NCBI RefSeq assembly: GCF_020252395.1
Contig: NZ_JADCDB010000030.1
Coordinates: forward strand, 1 to 64,000
Reading direction: 5' to 3'
From: Aestuariivirga sp.
Lineage (GTDB): Bacteria; Pseudomonadota; Alphaproteobacteria; Rhizobiales; Aestuariivirgaceae
Length of the DNA: 64,000 nt
Under the pieces are notes generated by a model that saw nothing but the letters and a program-made list of their open reading frames with translations, ran no database searches and was not told where the DNA came from. The number at the start of each line of letters is the position of its first letter. The first letter of the stretch is position 1. This document shows, in pieces, positions 24,946-33,669 of this stretch. A program made the position numbers and the translations under genes.

Positions 24946-26055
24946 GTGGCGCGCATCGGCATCGGCATCGTCGGCGGCGGCTATATGGGCAAGGCCCATG
25001 CGGTGGCCATGGCGGCCGTGGGCTCCGTGTTCGCCACCGCGCTCCGCCCCGCGCTTGAGACGATCTGCACGACGACGCCCGAGGGCGCGGCGGAGAAGGC
25101 CCGGCAGTTCGGCTTCGCCCGCGCCACCGCCGGCTGGCGCGACCTCGTTGCCGACCCGAAGGTCGAGGCCGTGGTGATCGCCAGCCCGCAGCACACGCAC
25201 CGCGACATCGCGCTTGCGGCACTCGCCGCAGGCAAGCACGTGTTCTGCGAAAAGCCTCTGGGCATGGGCGTGGCCGAGAGTGCCGAGATGCTGGCGGCGG
25301 CGGAGGCCAGCGGCCTCGTCCACATGACGGGCTTCAACTATATCCGCACGCCCGCCTCGCAGCTCGCCCGGCAGATCGTGGCCAATGGCGAGATCGGAAG
25401 GGTGACGTGGTTTCGCGCCGAGCACACGGAGGATTTCTGCGCCAGTCCGGATGAGCCCGCCTCGTGGCGCACGCGTGGCCGGGCCAATGGCAACATGGGC
25501 GATCTCTCGCCCCACATCGTCAATGCCGCGCTGGCCTTCATGGGCCCCATTGCCAGCCTCTGCGCCGAGATCGAGACGGTGCATGCCACAAGGCCCTCGC
25601 CCGCCGGGCCAGAGGCGGTGACCAATGACGACCAGGCGCAGATCATGTGCCGCTTCGCCTCCGGCGCCATGGGGCACCTGTTCATCAGCCGCGTCGCGAC
25701 GGGGCGCAAGATGGGCTATGCCTATGAGCTTCACGGCACGCAGGGCGCGATCCGCTTCGACCAGGAGGACCAGAACGCGCTGTGGCTCTACCGCGCCGAA
25801 GGCCCGCAGGCGCGGCGCGGCTTCACCAAAATCCTCACCGGCCCCGAGCACCCGGACTACAAGGCCTTCTGCCTTGGCCCTGGCCATGGCACGGGCTACC
25901 AGGACCAGATCGTCATCGAGGCGCGGGATTTCCTCGCCGCCATTGCCGAGGGCAGGCCGCGCTGGCCGAGCTTCGCCGATGGGCACCGCGTGAACCAGGT
26001 GATCGCGGCGGCATGGGAGTCGCACGAGCGGCGCGGCTGGGTGAATATGGCATGA
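24946..26055 (+). CDS. Gfo/Idh/MocA-family oxidoreductase
   Basis: A 369-aa NAD(P)-dependent dehydrogenase starting at GTG. The Rossmann motif GIVGGGYMGKAHA is N-terminal, the catalytic-loop CEKPLG lies near residue 97, and the second-domain GDLSPHIVNAAL near 185 carries the conserved active-site Asp and His. The family oxidises sugars or inositols at a ring carbon. Neighbouring iolB/iolC suggest an inositol isomer or derived ketose as substrate, but family membership alone does not fix it. Confidence 0.88.
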   Translation: MARIGIGIVGGGYMGKAHAVAMAAVGSVFATALRPALETICTTTPEGAAEKARQFGFARATAGWRDLVADPKVEAVVIASPQHTHRDIALAALAAGKHVFCEKPLGMGVAESAEMLAAAEASGLVHMTGFNYIRTPASQLARQIVANGEIGRVTWFRAEHTEDFCASPDEPASWRTRGRANGNMGDLSPHIVNAALAFMGPIASLCAEIETVHATRPSPAGPEAVTNDDQAQIMCRFASGAMGHLFISRVATGRKMGYAYELHGTQGAIRFDQEDQNALWLYRAEGPQARRGFTKILTGPEHPDYKAFCLGPGHGTGYQDQIVIEARDFLAAIAEGRPRWPSFADGHRVNQVIAAAWESHERRGWVNMA

Positions 26056-26071
26056 ACAGACGGGGCACGGC

Positions 26072-27229
26072 ATGGCGCGATTGAACTGGGGCATGATCGG
26101 CGGCGGCGAGGGGAGCCAGATCGGCCCCGTGCACCGCATCAGCGCCGCGATGGACGGGCTCTTCACCCTCGCCGCGGGCGCTCTCGACATCGACCCGGCG
26201 AAGGGCCGCGACTTCGCGCAGCGCATCGGCATAGCACCCGGCCGCGCCTATGGCGACTGGCGCGCGATGCTGGCGGGCGAACGCGGCCGCCCGGACCGGG
26301 TCGACCTCGTCACCGTGGCCACGCCCAATGCCACCCATTACGGGATCGCCAAGGCCTTCCTCGAGGAAGGCATCCACGTGCTGTGCGAAAAGCCGATGAC
26401 GGTGACGGTCGAGGAGGCCGAAGACATTGCCGCCACGGCGCAGCGCACGGGCGCCATCTGCGCCGTCAATTATGGTTACACAGGTTATCCGCTGGTGCGC
26501 CATATGCGGGCCATGGTGGCGCGGGGCGAGCTTGGCCGCATCAGGCTCTGCGTTGTCGAGTTTTCGCACGGCTTCCATGCCGACGCGGCGGATGCCGAAA
26601 ACCCGCGCATGCGCTGGCGCTACGACCCGGCACTGGCCGGCCTCTCCGGCCAGTTCGCCGATTGCGGCATCCATGCGCTGAACATGGCGAGCTTCGTCAC
26701 CGGCGAGAATGCGCGCGAACTGTCCGCCGATTTCCTCTCCGCCATCGCCAGCCGAAAGCTGGAGGATGACGCGATGGTGAATGTCCGCATGGACGGCGGC
26801 ACGCGGGTGCGGCTGTGGACGAGCTCCGTGGCGGTGGGCAGTTTCCACGGCCTCAACATCCGCGTCTTCGGCGAAAAGGGGGGCTTGCGCTGGGCCCAGC
26901 AATGGCCGGACCAGCTGCACTGGACGCCGCTCAACGGCCGCGCGCAAGTGATCGAGCGGGGTGCGGCGGATTCACCCGATGCGGCGCGCGCCACGCGCAT
27001 CGCCACCGGGCATTCCGAAGGCATGCTGGTGGCCTTCGCCAATATCTATGCCGATCTCGCCGAGGCGATCCACGCAAGGCGCGAGGGCCGCGCGCCCGAT
27101 CCGGCGGCAGGGCATTACCCGACCGCGGCCGACGGGCTGCGCTCCATCGCGGCGATCAAAGCCGCCGTCGACAGCGCCGCGCAAGGCGGGCAATGGGTCG
27201 ACGCCCGGCCGCCATCGCTGCGGCGCTGA
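26072..27229 (+). CDS. Gfo/Idh/MocA-family oxidoreductase (second)
   Basis: A 385-aa paralogue family member, 16 bp after the previous gene. It has NWGMIGGGEGSQIGPVHR at the N-terminus, a longer form of the Rossmann loop, then ATPNATHYG, CEKPMT near residue 108 and GQFADCGIHALNM near 195. The GEGSQIG loop distinguishes it from the first copy. It ends 3 bp before the converging livF gene. Both dehydrogenases are likely co-expressed and may act in sequence on one polyol. Confidence 0.87.
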   Translation: MARLNWGMIGGGEGSQIGPVHRISAAMDGLFTLAAGALDIDPAKGRDFAQRIGIAPGRAYGDWRAMLAGERGRPDRVDLVTVATPNATHYGIAKAFLEEGIHVLCEKPMTVTVEEAEDIAATAQRTGAICAVNYGYTGYPLVRHMRAMVARGELGRIRLCVVEFSHGFHADAADAENPRMRWRYDPALAGLSGQFADCGIHALNMASFVTGENARELSADFLSAIASRKLEDDAMVNVRMDGGTRVRLWTSSVAVGSFHGLNIRVFGEKGGLRWAQQWPDQLHWTPLNGRAQVIERGAADSPDAARATRIATGHSEGMLVAFANIYADLAEAIHARREGRAPDPAAGHYPTAADGLRSIAAIKAAVDSAAQGGQWVDARPPSLRR

Positions 27230-27232
27230 CGC

Positions 27233-27955
27233 CTAAATCTCGCCGCCGAGATAGAGCGCCTTCACGCGGTCATCCGCCAGGAGCTCCGCAGAATTGCCGG
27301 TGAGCGCAACCGTGCCCGTGGTCAAGGCATAGGCGCGCTGCGAGATGCGCAGCGCCATGCGGGAATTTTGCTCGACCAGCAGCACGCTTACCTTCTCGTC
27401 CCTGTTGATGGCGACAATGGAGCGGGCGATGTCCTGGACGAGCTTGGGCGCGATGCCGAGCGAGGGCTCGTCGAGCAGCAGGAGCCGCGGCTTGGCCATG
27501 AGCGCACGGCCGATCACCATCATCTGCTGCTCGCCGCCGCTCATGGTGCCCGCCGCCTGGGCATAACGCTCCTTGAGGCGGGGGAAGCGCGTCAGCACCA
27601 TGTCCAGCGTGCGGGCGATGTCCGCCTTGTCGCTGCGGGTGAAGGCGCCCATCAGCAGATTATCTTTGACACTCATGTAGGGGAAGACGCGGCGGCCTTC
27701 CGGCGCCATGGCGATGCCGGCCTTCACGAGATCAGCGGGGTTCTGGCCGTCGATACGCTGGCCAGAATAGTGGATCTCGCCCTTGCGGATCTTGCGAAGC
27801 CCCGTGATGGCGCGGAGGATCGACGACTTGCCCGCGCCATTGGCGCCGATCAAGGCCACCGTCTCCCCTTCATTGACGCTCAGCGACACGCCCCGCAGCG
27901 CATGGACGTGGTCATAGAAGAGATCGACGTTCCGGAAATCGAGGATCTGGCTCAT
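27233..27955 (-). CDS. Branched-chain-type ABC transporter ATPase, LivF-like (second system)
   Basis: A 240-aa ATPase. Walker A GANGAGKSS near residue 37, signature MSGGEQQMM near 139, Walker B LLLDEPSLGIAPKLV and H-loop VEQN are all intact. It is the distal gene of the second liv-type operon, 3 nt after LivG. Sequence differs throughout from the first system's LivF, so the two are not recent duplicates. Confidence 0.92.
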   Translation of the reverse strand: MSQILDFRNVDLFYDHVHALRGVSLSVNEGETVALIGANGAGKSSILRAITGLRKIRKGEIHYSGQRIDGQNPADLVKAGIAMAPEGRRVFPYMSVKDNLLMGAFTRSDKADIARTLDMVLTRFPRLKERYAQAAGTMSGGEQQMMVIGRALMAKPRLLLLDEPSLGIAPKLVQDIARSIVAINRDEKVSVLLVEQNSRMALRISQRAYALTTGTVALTGNSAELLADDRVKALYLGGEI

Positions 27956-27958
27956 CGT

Positions 27959-28738
27959 CTAGAGTCCGATCGCTTCGTCCTCGACGCCCAGATAGGCCTC
28001 GATGACGCGCTGGTTGTTCTGGATCTCGGAAGGCGTGCCCTCGGCGATCTTCTCGCCGAAGTTCAAGACCACGATGCGGTCGGAAATCTTCATCACCGCC
28101 GGCATGTCATGCTCGACGAGCAGCACGGTGAGGCCGCGCTCGCGCAGCTTCCGCACCATGGCCACGGCCTTCATCGTCTCGTCATGGTTCATGCCGGCGA
28201 AGGGCTCGTCCAGCAGCAGCACGGTGGGGTTGGTGGCAAGCCCGATGGCGATGCCGAGCGCCCGCAAATGGCCATGCGGCAGGTTGCGGGCCAGCTCGCC
28301 GCCGATGGCGTCGAGCCCGAGGAAGGACAGGATCTCATCCGCCGATCCGGCAAAACGCGCCTCGTCGCGGCGGGCTTCGGCGGAGCCGAGGAAGAAGCCC
28401 AGCAGCGAGGCTTTGGCGCGCAGCTGATGCGCCACGATCACGTTGTCGCGCACGCTCATGTTGCGGAAAATCGTCGTCTCCTGGAAGGTGCGAACGACAC
28501 CTTTGCGCGCCGCGATGTGCGGCGCCTGGTTGGAGATGCGCTCGCCCTTGAAGGTCACTTCGCCGGAGGTCGGCTTGAGGAAGGACGAGATCAGCTTGAA
28601 CAGCGTCGACTTGCCCGCACCATTGGGCCCGATGACCGAGAGGATCTCCCTCTCGTTCACACCGAAGCTCACGTCATTCACCGCGATGAGGCCGCCAAAG
28701 CGCTTGGTCAGTCCCTTGACCTCGAGGATCTGCGCCAT
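27959..28738 (-). CDS. Branched-chain-type ABC transporter ATPase, LivG-like (second system)
   Basis: A 259-aa ATPase with Walker A GPNGAGKST near residue 37, the LivG-typical GVVRTFQETTIF, signature-region LPHGHLRALGIA and Walker B VLLLDEPFAGMN. As in the first LivG, the signature motif is degenerate (NLPHGHLRAL instead of LSYGQQRRL). H-loop VEHDM is present. It lies 3 nt after LivM and pairs with LivF. Confidence 0.91.
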   Translation of the reverse strand: MAQILEVKGLTKRFGGLIAVNDVSFGVNEREILSVIGPNGAGKSTLFKLISSFLKPTSGEVTFKGERISNQAPHIAARKGVVRTFQETTIFRNMSVRDNVIVAHQLRAKASLLGFFLGSAEARRDEARFAGSADEILSFLGLDAIGGELARNLPHGHLRALGIAIGLATNPTVLLLDEPFAGMNHDETMKAVAMVRKLRERGLTVLLVEHDMPAVMKISDRIVVLNFGEKIAEGTPSEIQNNQRVIEAYLGVEDEAIGL

Positions 28739-28741
28739 GCC

Positions 28742-29704
28742 TCAGCCCTTCCGCTTCGCGCCGAGGCTCAAGAGGCCGTTGGGCAGCACCAGCATCAGCA
28801 CGATCATGGCGGTGGAATAGATCAGCAGCTGATACTTCTCCATCGAGAACAGCAGGTTCCAGCCGAGATAGAGCACCAGCGTGCCCAGCATCGGCCCGAA
28901 GACGTAGCCCAGGCCCCCGAGGAAGCAGTTGAGCATGAAGTTGACGCTGTCCGTGACCGTGAAGCTCGAGGGATAGATCGACTGCGTGGCGCCGATGAAC
29001 ACCGCCCCCGCCAGCCCCCCGAGGAAAGACGAGATGGCATAGGCCATGACGCGCAGCGCCGCGATGTTGACGCCGATCGAGGAGGCCAGCTCCTCGTTCT
29101 GCTGCAGCGACAAACAGATATGGCCGATGCGCGAATGGACGAGCCGGTACATCAGCGCGAAGCAGACGGTCATCAGCACAACCGAGAGATAGTAGAAGGC
29201 GATGCGCGGGTTCTCGAGCGTCGCGAAATCCGGCGCCAGCGCAAGGCCGAAAAGCGAGATCGGACCTGGCAGGGGGATGGAAGTGATGCCCTTGGCTCCG
29301 TTGGTGATAGGCACGGCCAGCGCCAGCAGCCGCATCACCTCGGTGAGGATCAGCGTCACCATGGCGAAATAGACACCGCGCAACCGCAGGATCGGCACGC
29401 CGATCAGGATCGAGGCCACGGCGCAGAAGATGCCGGCCACCGGCAGCGTCCACCAGAAGGACCAGCCGTAATACATGACGAGGATGGCCGAGACATAGCC
29501 GCCCATCAGCGCATAGGCGCCTTGTCCGATGTTGATGCGGCCGATATAGAAAGTAAGCCACACGCCCGCGCTGGCGATCGAGAGCAGCGCGACCGAGGTG
29601 AAGACATAGTAGAGATCGGTGCGGCCGGTGGCGGCGATCAGCCACGGCGCCACGACGAAGACGGCGATGAGAAAGAGAAGGAGGCCGATGATCTTCTTGG
29701 TCAT
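28742..29704 (-). CDS. Branched-chain-type ABC transporter permease, LivM-like (second system)
   Basis: A 320-aa membrane protein starting at ATG 29704 (MTKKIIGLLLFL); the track uses a TTG three codons earlier that overlaps the LivH stop, which is a possible alternative. It has GVWLTFYIGRINIGQGAYALMGGY, the LivM-typical segment, and a C-terminus LPNGLLSLGAKRKG. It forms the pore with LivH. About eight to ten TM segments are apparent. Confidence 0.9.
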   Translation of the reverse strand: MTKKIIGLLLFLIAVFVVAPWLIAATGRTDLYYVFTSVALLSIASAGVWLTFYIGRINIGQGAYALMGGYVSAILVMYYGWSFWWTLPVAGIFCAVASILIGVPILRLRGVYFAMVTLILTEVMRLLALAVPITNGAKGITSIPLPGPISLFGLALAPDFATLENPRIAFYYLSVVLMTVCFALMYRLVHSRIGHICLSLQQNEELASSIGVNIAALRVMAYAISSFLGGLAGAVFIGATQSIYPSSFTVTDSVNFMLNCFLGGLGYVFGPMLGTLVLYLGWNLLFSMEKYQLLIYSTAMIVLMLVLPNGLLSLGAKRKG

Positions 29705-29709
29705 GGCGC

Positions 29710-30576
29710 TCAACCCCAGGGCTTGCCCATCAGGCCATTGGGCCTGATCGAGAGGAACACCATGAGGGCTGCGAAGATGACAAGATACGTGACGTCGCCA
29801 TATTCGCGCAAGACCGTGAGGCCCACCGACTCCATCATGCCGAGGATGAAGCCGCCGGCGATGGCGCCGCCGGCCACACCCGCCCCGCCGATCATGATCA
29901 TCATGAAGGCCTTGACCGAGATCGGCCCGCCGATGCCGGAGTTTACGCCGGTGATGGAGACGAGAAGCCCGCCGACCACGCCCGCCAGCATCGCGCCCAT
30001 GGCGAAGCCGATCATGGTGTAGCGGTCGACCTCCACGCCCATCAGCTGGGCCGCCACGCGGTCCTGCGCGAGCGCCCGCATGGCGCGGCCCGTCTTGGTG
30101 TATTTCATAAAGGCGATGAAGGACAGGATCATCGCGGCGGCGACGGCGCCCACCACAATGCGGTCATAGGGCAGGATGATGCCGTAATCGTTGAACACGC
30201 CCTTAACGATCTTCGGGACCCCGCGCTGCTTCTCGCCGAAAATCAGCAGCATGACGGCATCGAAGAAGAAGGCGGTGGCGGCGGCGAGCAGCATGGTGCT
30301 CTCCTCGCGGTGGCTGCGCCTGATCACCGTTCGGAAGAGATAGCGCTCCATGAAGCCGCCGATGATGGCGAGGGTCAGGCCGGAGCAGAGGACGGCGATG
30401 GGAAAGGGCAGGCCCAGCTGGCCGTAAACCGTGTAGGTGATGAAGCCGCCCAGCACATACATCTGGCCATGCGCGAAGTTCAGCACGTTCATCAGACCGA
30501 AGATGAGCGTGAGCCCCAGCGCGATCAGGGCATATTGCGCCCCGAGGTAGAGACCGTTGGCGATGACCTGTTCCAT
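29710..30576 (-). CDS. Branched-chain-type ABC transporter permease, LivH-like (second system)
   Basis: A 288-aa permease. YLGAQYALIALGLTLIFGLM followed by NVLNFAHGQMYVLGGF is diagnostic of LivH. The C-terminal LSIRPNGLMGKPWG is also family-typical. It follows the substrate-binding-protein gene by 80 bp, with a strong hairpin in between, so its expression may be lower than that of the binding protein. Confidence 0.92.
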   Translation of the reverse strand: MEQVIANGLYLGAQYALIALGLTLIFGLMNVLNFAHGQMYVLGGFITYTVYGQLGLPFPIAVLCSGLTLAIIGGFMERYLFRTVIRRSHREESTMLLAAATAFFFDAVMLLIFGEKQRGVPKIVKGVFNDYGIILPYDRIVVGAVAAAMILSFIAFMKYTKTGRAMRALAQDRVAAQLMGVEVDRYTMIGFAMGAMLAGVVGGLLVSITGVNSGIGGPISVKAFMMIMIGGAGVAGGAIAGGFILGMMESVGLTVLREYGDVTYLVIFAALMVFLSIRPNGLMGKPWG

Positions 30577-30607
30577 CTGACGTCCGAATGCTGGTTTAAA
30601 TGGCTGA

Positions 30608-30630
30608 GGGGCCCGGCATGGCCGGGCCCC
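30608..30630 (-). terminator. Intra-operon hairpin after the binding-protein gene
   Basis: GGGGCCCGGC and GCCGGGCCCC form a perfect 10-bp stem with a 3-nt loop, between the binding-protein stop (30657) and the LivH start (30576). No U-tract follows on the minus strand. It most likely protects the upstream mRNA or attenuates transcription, raising binding protein over permease. Confidence 0.65.
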
Positions 30631-30656
30631 CAGTGCCGTCTTGTGTCAGGCGGTCA

Positions 30657-31850
30657 TCAGTCGACGGTGCCGACGAACAGCGTCTCGAACTTGCCGTCCT
30701 TGTATTCGTTGACCACCATGGGGACTGCCACCTGACGCTTCTGGCCGAAGGAGGTGGAGCCGACATATTTCAGCTTGGCGTCCGGGTCCTTGAGGTAGGG
30801 GTTCGGCGCTTCGAAGGTGTCGATGGTCTTCTTGAACTCGTCGACATTGTCGATGGCCTTGGGGTTGGCCTTCATGGTCTCGAGGATATAGTCGAGGACA
30901 TAGACCTTGGTGTTCGACTCGTCGTTATATTCGCCGAACTTCTTGGTATAGCGCGCGACGAATTCCTTCATGTGGTCCGACGCGATCTCCGGCGTCGAGG
31001 CGCCGCCCACCGAGATGAAGCCGTTGGCGAGTTCGCCGGCGCCCTCTTCCAGCACCTTGGCGTCCTGCGCGGTTTCGGTGGAGATCAGGCCCTCATAGCC
31101 CAGCTCGCGCGCCGCGCGGATCAGCAGCGGCGCATTGGCCGGCGCGACGCCCGAGAGCACCAGGAGGTCGGGCTTCAGCGCCACGATGGGGGTGAGCACG
31201 GGCGTGAAATCGCGCGTGTCGTTCTGGTAGGTGTCCTTGTCGGCCACCACCTCGAGGCCAAGCGCCTTGGCGGCGGCGACGCCGGAATCGCGCTGGCTCA
31301 GCGGGTCGGACTCGTTGGCGGCGACGAAGGCCACCTTCTTCACGCCCTTGTTGTCCATCAGATATTTGTAGATGGCCGGGCCCGACTGGTAGTTGGCGAT
31401 CATGCCCAGCACGGCGTTGGAGGCGGGCGCGGTGTAAAGCTCCTTCGGGAAGGCATAGGGGAAATAGATAATGCCGTTCTTCTCGGCCACCGGGCGGACA
31501 GCGGCCGCGCCGTCATCGACGTTGGGGCCCACCACGTAGTGGATGCCTTCCTGGGCCATCTTTTCCATGCCCTCGACGGCGCGCTTGGGGTCCTTCTGGT
31601 CGTCGAAGGTGACGATCTCGATCGTATAGGTCTTGTCGCCGATCTTCACGCCGCCCAGCTCATTGTACCATTCGGCGAGCGTCTGCATGGAGCGCACGTT
31701 GGACGTGCCCCAGGCGGCGGCCGGGCCGCTGGTGACGCCCACGAAGCCGATCTTGAGATTGGCATCGGCGGCGGACGCCGCATGGGCGCCGGCGAAAAGG
31801 GCAAGGGCGCTGGCGGCCCCGATCAAGGCACGGCGAGAAAGCGTAGGCAT
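30657..31850 (-). CDS. ABC transporter substrate-binding protein, branched-chain type (second system)
   Basis: A 397-aa periplasmic protein starting at ATG 31850 with AGGAGGG upstream. The N-terminus SRRALIGAASALALFAGAHA resembles a twin-arginine signal, with cleavage near ASA-AD. The mature protein begins LKIGFVGVTSGPAAAWG, typical of type 1 Leu-binding-like proteins, and contains KDTYQNDTRDFTPVL, common in amide/urea-like binders. It heads the livHMGF operon and is read divergently from a hydantoin-racemase-family gene, hinting at a nitrogen heterocycle ligand. Confidence 0.9.
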   Translation of the reverse strand: MPTLSRRALIGAASALALFAGAHAASAADANLKIGFVGVTSGPAAAWGTSNVRSMQTLAEWYNELGGVKIGDKTYTIEIVTFDDQKDPKRAVEGMEKMAQEGIHYVVGPNVDDGAAAVRPVAEKNGIIYFPYAFPKELYTAPASNAVLGMIANYQSGPAIYKYLMDNKGVKKVAFVAANESDPLSQRDSGVAAAKALGLEVVADKDTYQNDTRDFTPVLTPIVALKPDLLVLSGVAPANAPLLIRAARELGYEGLISTETAQDAKVLEEGAGELANGFISVGGASTPEIASDHMKEFVARYTKKFGEYNDESNTKVYVLDYILETMKANPKAIDNVDEFKKTIDTFEAPNPYLKDPDAKLKYVGSTSFGQKRQVAVPMVVNEYKDGKFETLFVGTVD

Positions 31851-32076
31851 GGAGTCCCTCCTGTCAGGTCTGACGTTCTTCCCATCGGTTCGCCCGGCGC
31901 CGCCGCATGGCTTGCGGTCTGGCTTGGCTGCCGGTCCGATTTTGAAGTTGGACTCGAATGCCGGAACATGCAATAAAAAAACACAACTGTATACACTTGG
32001 CTATGTTTCAGGCAGCCTGCCCAATTCCCGGTCAGGCCGCCCGGGACACGCCAGACTTGCAGGATGAGCGCCGGAC
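31851..32076. promoter_or_regulatory. Divergent promoter with TGTATACA palindrome
   Basis: A 226-bp region between the second liv operon and the racemase gene. CAACTGTATACACTTG holds the perfect palindrome TGTATACA at 31988-31995 inside an AT-rich stretch (AATAAAAAAACACAAC). GTATAC-centred palindromes are common operators for FCD-type GntR regulators, and one is encoded two genes away (32842-33573). Confidence 0.5.
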
Positions 32077-32838
32077 ATGAAGATCAAGGTCATCAACCCC
32101 AACACCACCGCCTCGATGACGGCGACGATCGCCGCCGCCGCGCGGGCCGTCGCCGCGCCCGGCACCGAAATCGTTCCCGTCACCTCGCGCTCCGGGGCGG
32201 TGTCGATCGAGGGCCATTACGACGAGGCGATGAGCATCGTCGGCCTGGTCGACGCCCTGAACGAGGACCCGGTGGCGGATGCCTATGTGATCGCTTGCTT
32301 CGGCGACCCCGGCCTCCTGGCGGCGCGCGAGATCGCCGAAGGGCCCGTACTGGGCATTGCCGAGGCCGCCATGCATGCGGCGAGTTTCGTCGCCACCGGA
32401 TTTTCCGTCGTCACCACTTTGGAGCGCACCCGCATCATCGCCGAGCATCTCGTGCGCAATTACGGCATGGAACATCACTGCCGCCGGGTGCGCGCCACCG
32501 ACATTCCGGTGCTGGAACTGGAAAGACCCGAATCCAACAGCCGCAAGCTGATCCTCGAGGAGTGCGAGCGCGCCATCACGGAGGATGGCTCGGGCGCCAT
32601 CGTGCTCGGCTGTGCCGGCATGGCAGACCTCAATGCCTGGCTCGAAGACAAGCTGGGCGTGCCCGTCATCGACGGCGTGACGGCCGCGGTGAAATTCGCC
32701 GAAGCCCTGGTGTCGCTGGGCCTTCGCACCTCGAAGCGGGGCGACCTCGCCTATCCGCTGCACAAGCCCTACAAGGGGGCGCTCGCCGCCTATGCGCCGC
32801 CGGACCGCAACCCGGCGCCCAAACGCAAGCTGGGCTAA
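32077..32838 (+). CDS. Aspartate/glutamate/hydantoin racemase family protein
   Basis: A 253-aa protein of the Asp/Glu/hydantoin racemase family. KIKVINPNTTASMTATI opens the sequence as in hydantoin and allantoin racemases. The two catalytic cysteines lie in YVIACFGDPGL (about residue 76) and IVLGCAGMADL (about 181). It interconverts enantiomers of 5-substituted hydantoins or a related compound. With a hydantoinase system elsewhere in the window, it could supply the preferred isomer (inference). It converges with the GntR gene. Confidence 0.85.
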   Translation: MKIKVINPNTTASMTATIAAAARAVAAPGTEIVPVTSRSGAVSIEGHYDEAMSIVGLVDALNEDPVADAYVIACFGDPGLLAAREIAEGPVLGIAEAAMHAASFVATGFSVVTTLERTRIIAEHLVRNYGMEHHCRRVRATDIPVLELERPESNSRKLILEECERAITEDGSGAIVLGCAGMADLNAWLEDKLGVPVIDGVTAAVKFAEALVSLGLRTSKRGDLAYPLHKPYKGALAAYAPPDRNPAPKRKLG

Positions 32839-32841
32839 ACC

Positions 32842-33573
32842 CTATTTGGCGGCGATGCCGCCGCGCCGCGCGGTGTCCTTCCCGAACAGCCGGCCGAAAT
32901 CGACGTTCACCAGTGCATTGGACAGGTCGAGCTGCGCCTCGATGTGCTGCAGGTGATGGTTCATGTATTGCACGGCGCGGGTCCGGTTGCGCTGGCGGAT
33001 GGCCGTGGCGATCTCCAGGTGCTCGCCATGCGAACAGGGAACGGCGCCGGGCGATTCATAAAGCGCGATGATCAGCGAGCTGCGCGACACAAGCTCGGTG
33101 AGGAAGCCCGTCAGCACCGGATTGCCGCCGATGCGGGCCAGCTGCAGGTGGAAGGCGCCGGAGAGCTTGAGCCGCTCTTCCTTGTCGCCCTTTTCAGCCG
33201 CTTTCTTCTCCTGCCGGGCGGTGTCGACGAGCGTGGCGATGTCGCGCTCGGAGCCCAGCTCGACCGCCCGCTCCACCAGCACCCGCTCCAGCGCCCGCCT
33301 GGCTTCGAACACGTGGCGCGCCTCTTCCGCCGAGGGCTTGGCGACGAAAGCCCCTTTATTGGGCACCAGCTCCACCAGCCGCTCATGCGCCAGCCGCTGC
33401 AGCGCCTTGCGGATCACCGTGCGGCTGATGCCGAAAGCCTGCGCCAGCGCATCCTCCTGGAGCGGCGTGCCGGGCGCAATGCGGTGGTCGATGATCGCCT
33501 TGTAAAGGCTCTGGTGCACCCGCTCGTCGGAAGTGCCTGCCCGCTTGGGGGGCCGTTTTGCCGCTCTCGCCAT
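32842..33573 (-). CDS. GntR-family (FCD) transcriptional regulator
   Basis: A 243-aa regulator. The winged HTH (about residues 15-82) includes LAQAFGISRTVIRKALQRLA. The FCD effector domain follows, with metal-ligand-like residues in FHLQLARIGGN and the C-terminal HLEIATAIRQRNRTRAVQYMNHHL. It ends 3 bp from the racemase stop and probably controls the divergent racemase and liv genes. Confidence 0.9.
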   Translation of the reverse strand: MARAAKRPPKRAGTSDERVHQSLYKAIIDHRIAPGTPLQEDALAQAFGISRTVIRKALQRLAHERLVELVPNKGAFVAKPSAEEARHVFEARRALERVLVERAVELGSERDIATLVDTARQEKKAAEKGDKEERLKLSGAFHLQLARIGGNPVLTGFLTELVSRSSLIIALYESPGAVPCSHGEHLEIATAIRQRNRTRAVQYMNHHLQHIEAQLDLSNALVNVDFGRLFGKDTARRGGIAAK

Positions 33574-33587
33574 GGCGCGATACTAAA

Positions 33588-33627
33588 GCATGTTCCGATC
33601 AGGTGGAATCACCTGATCGGGACATGC
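33588..33627. repeat. Long hairpin, probable dispersed palindromic element
   Basis: GCATGTTCCGATCAGGTG and CACCTGATCGGGACATGC pair over 18 bp with a single mismatch around the loop GAAT. It sits between gntR (starts 33573, minus) and cbpM (ends 33670, minus), so it could end the cbpA-cbpM transcript. The near-perfect symmetry and the GATCAGGTG core look like a palindromic repeat family of Rhizobiales rather than a plain terminator. Confidence 0.6.
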
Positions 33628-33669
33628 GCGAGAGTGGGAGAAAACGGACTTGCCGCGCGGCTCAGAAGA

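Noticed and set aside
27368-30022. 884-aa plus-strand ORF, the longest in the window
   Set aside because: It is antisense to livF, livG, livM and part of livH; sequence is charged and repeat-like with no recognisable domain, while the minus-strand genes are clear.
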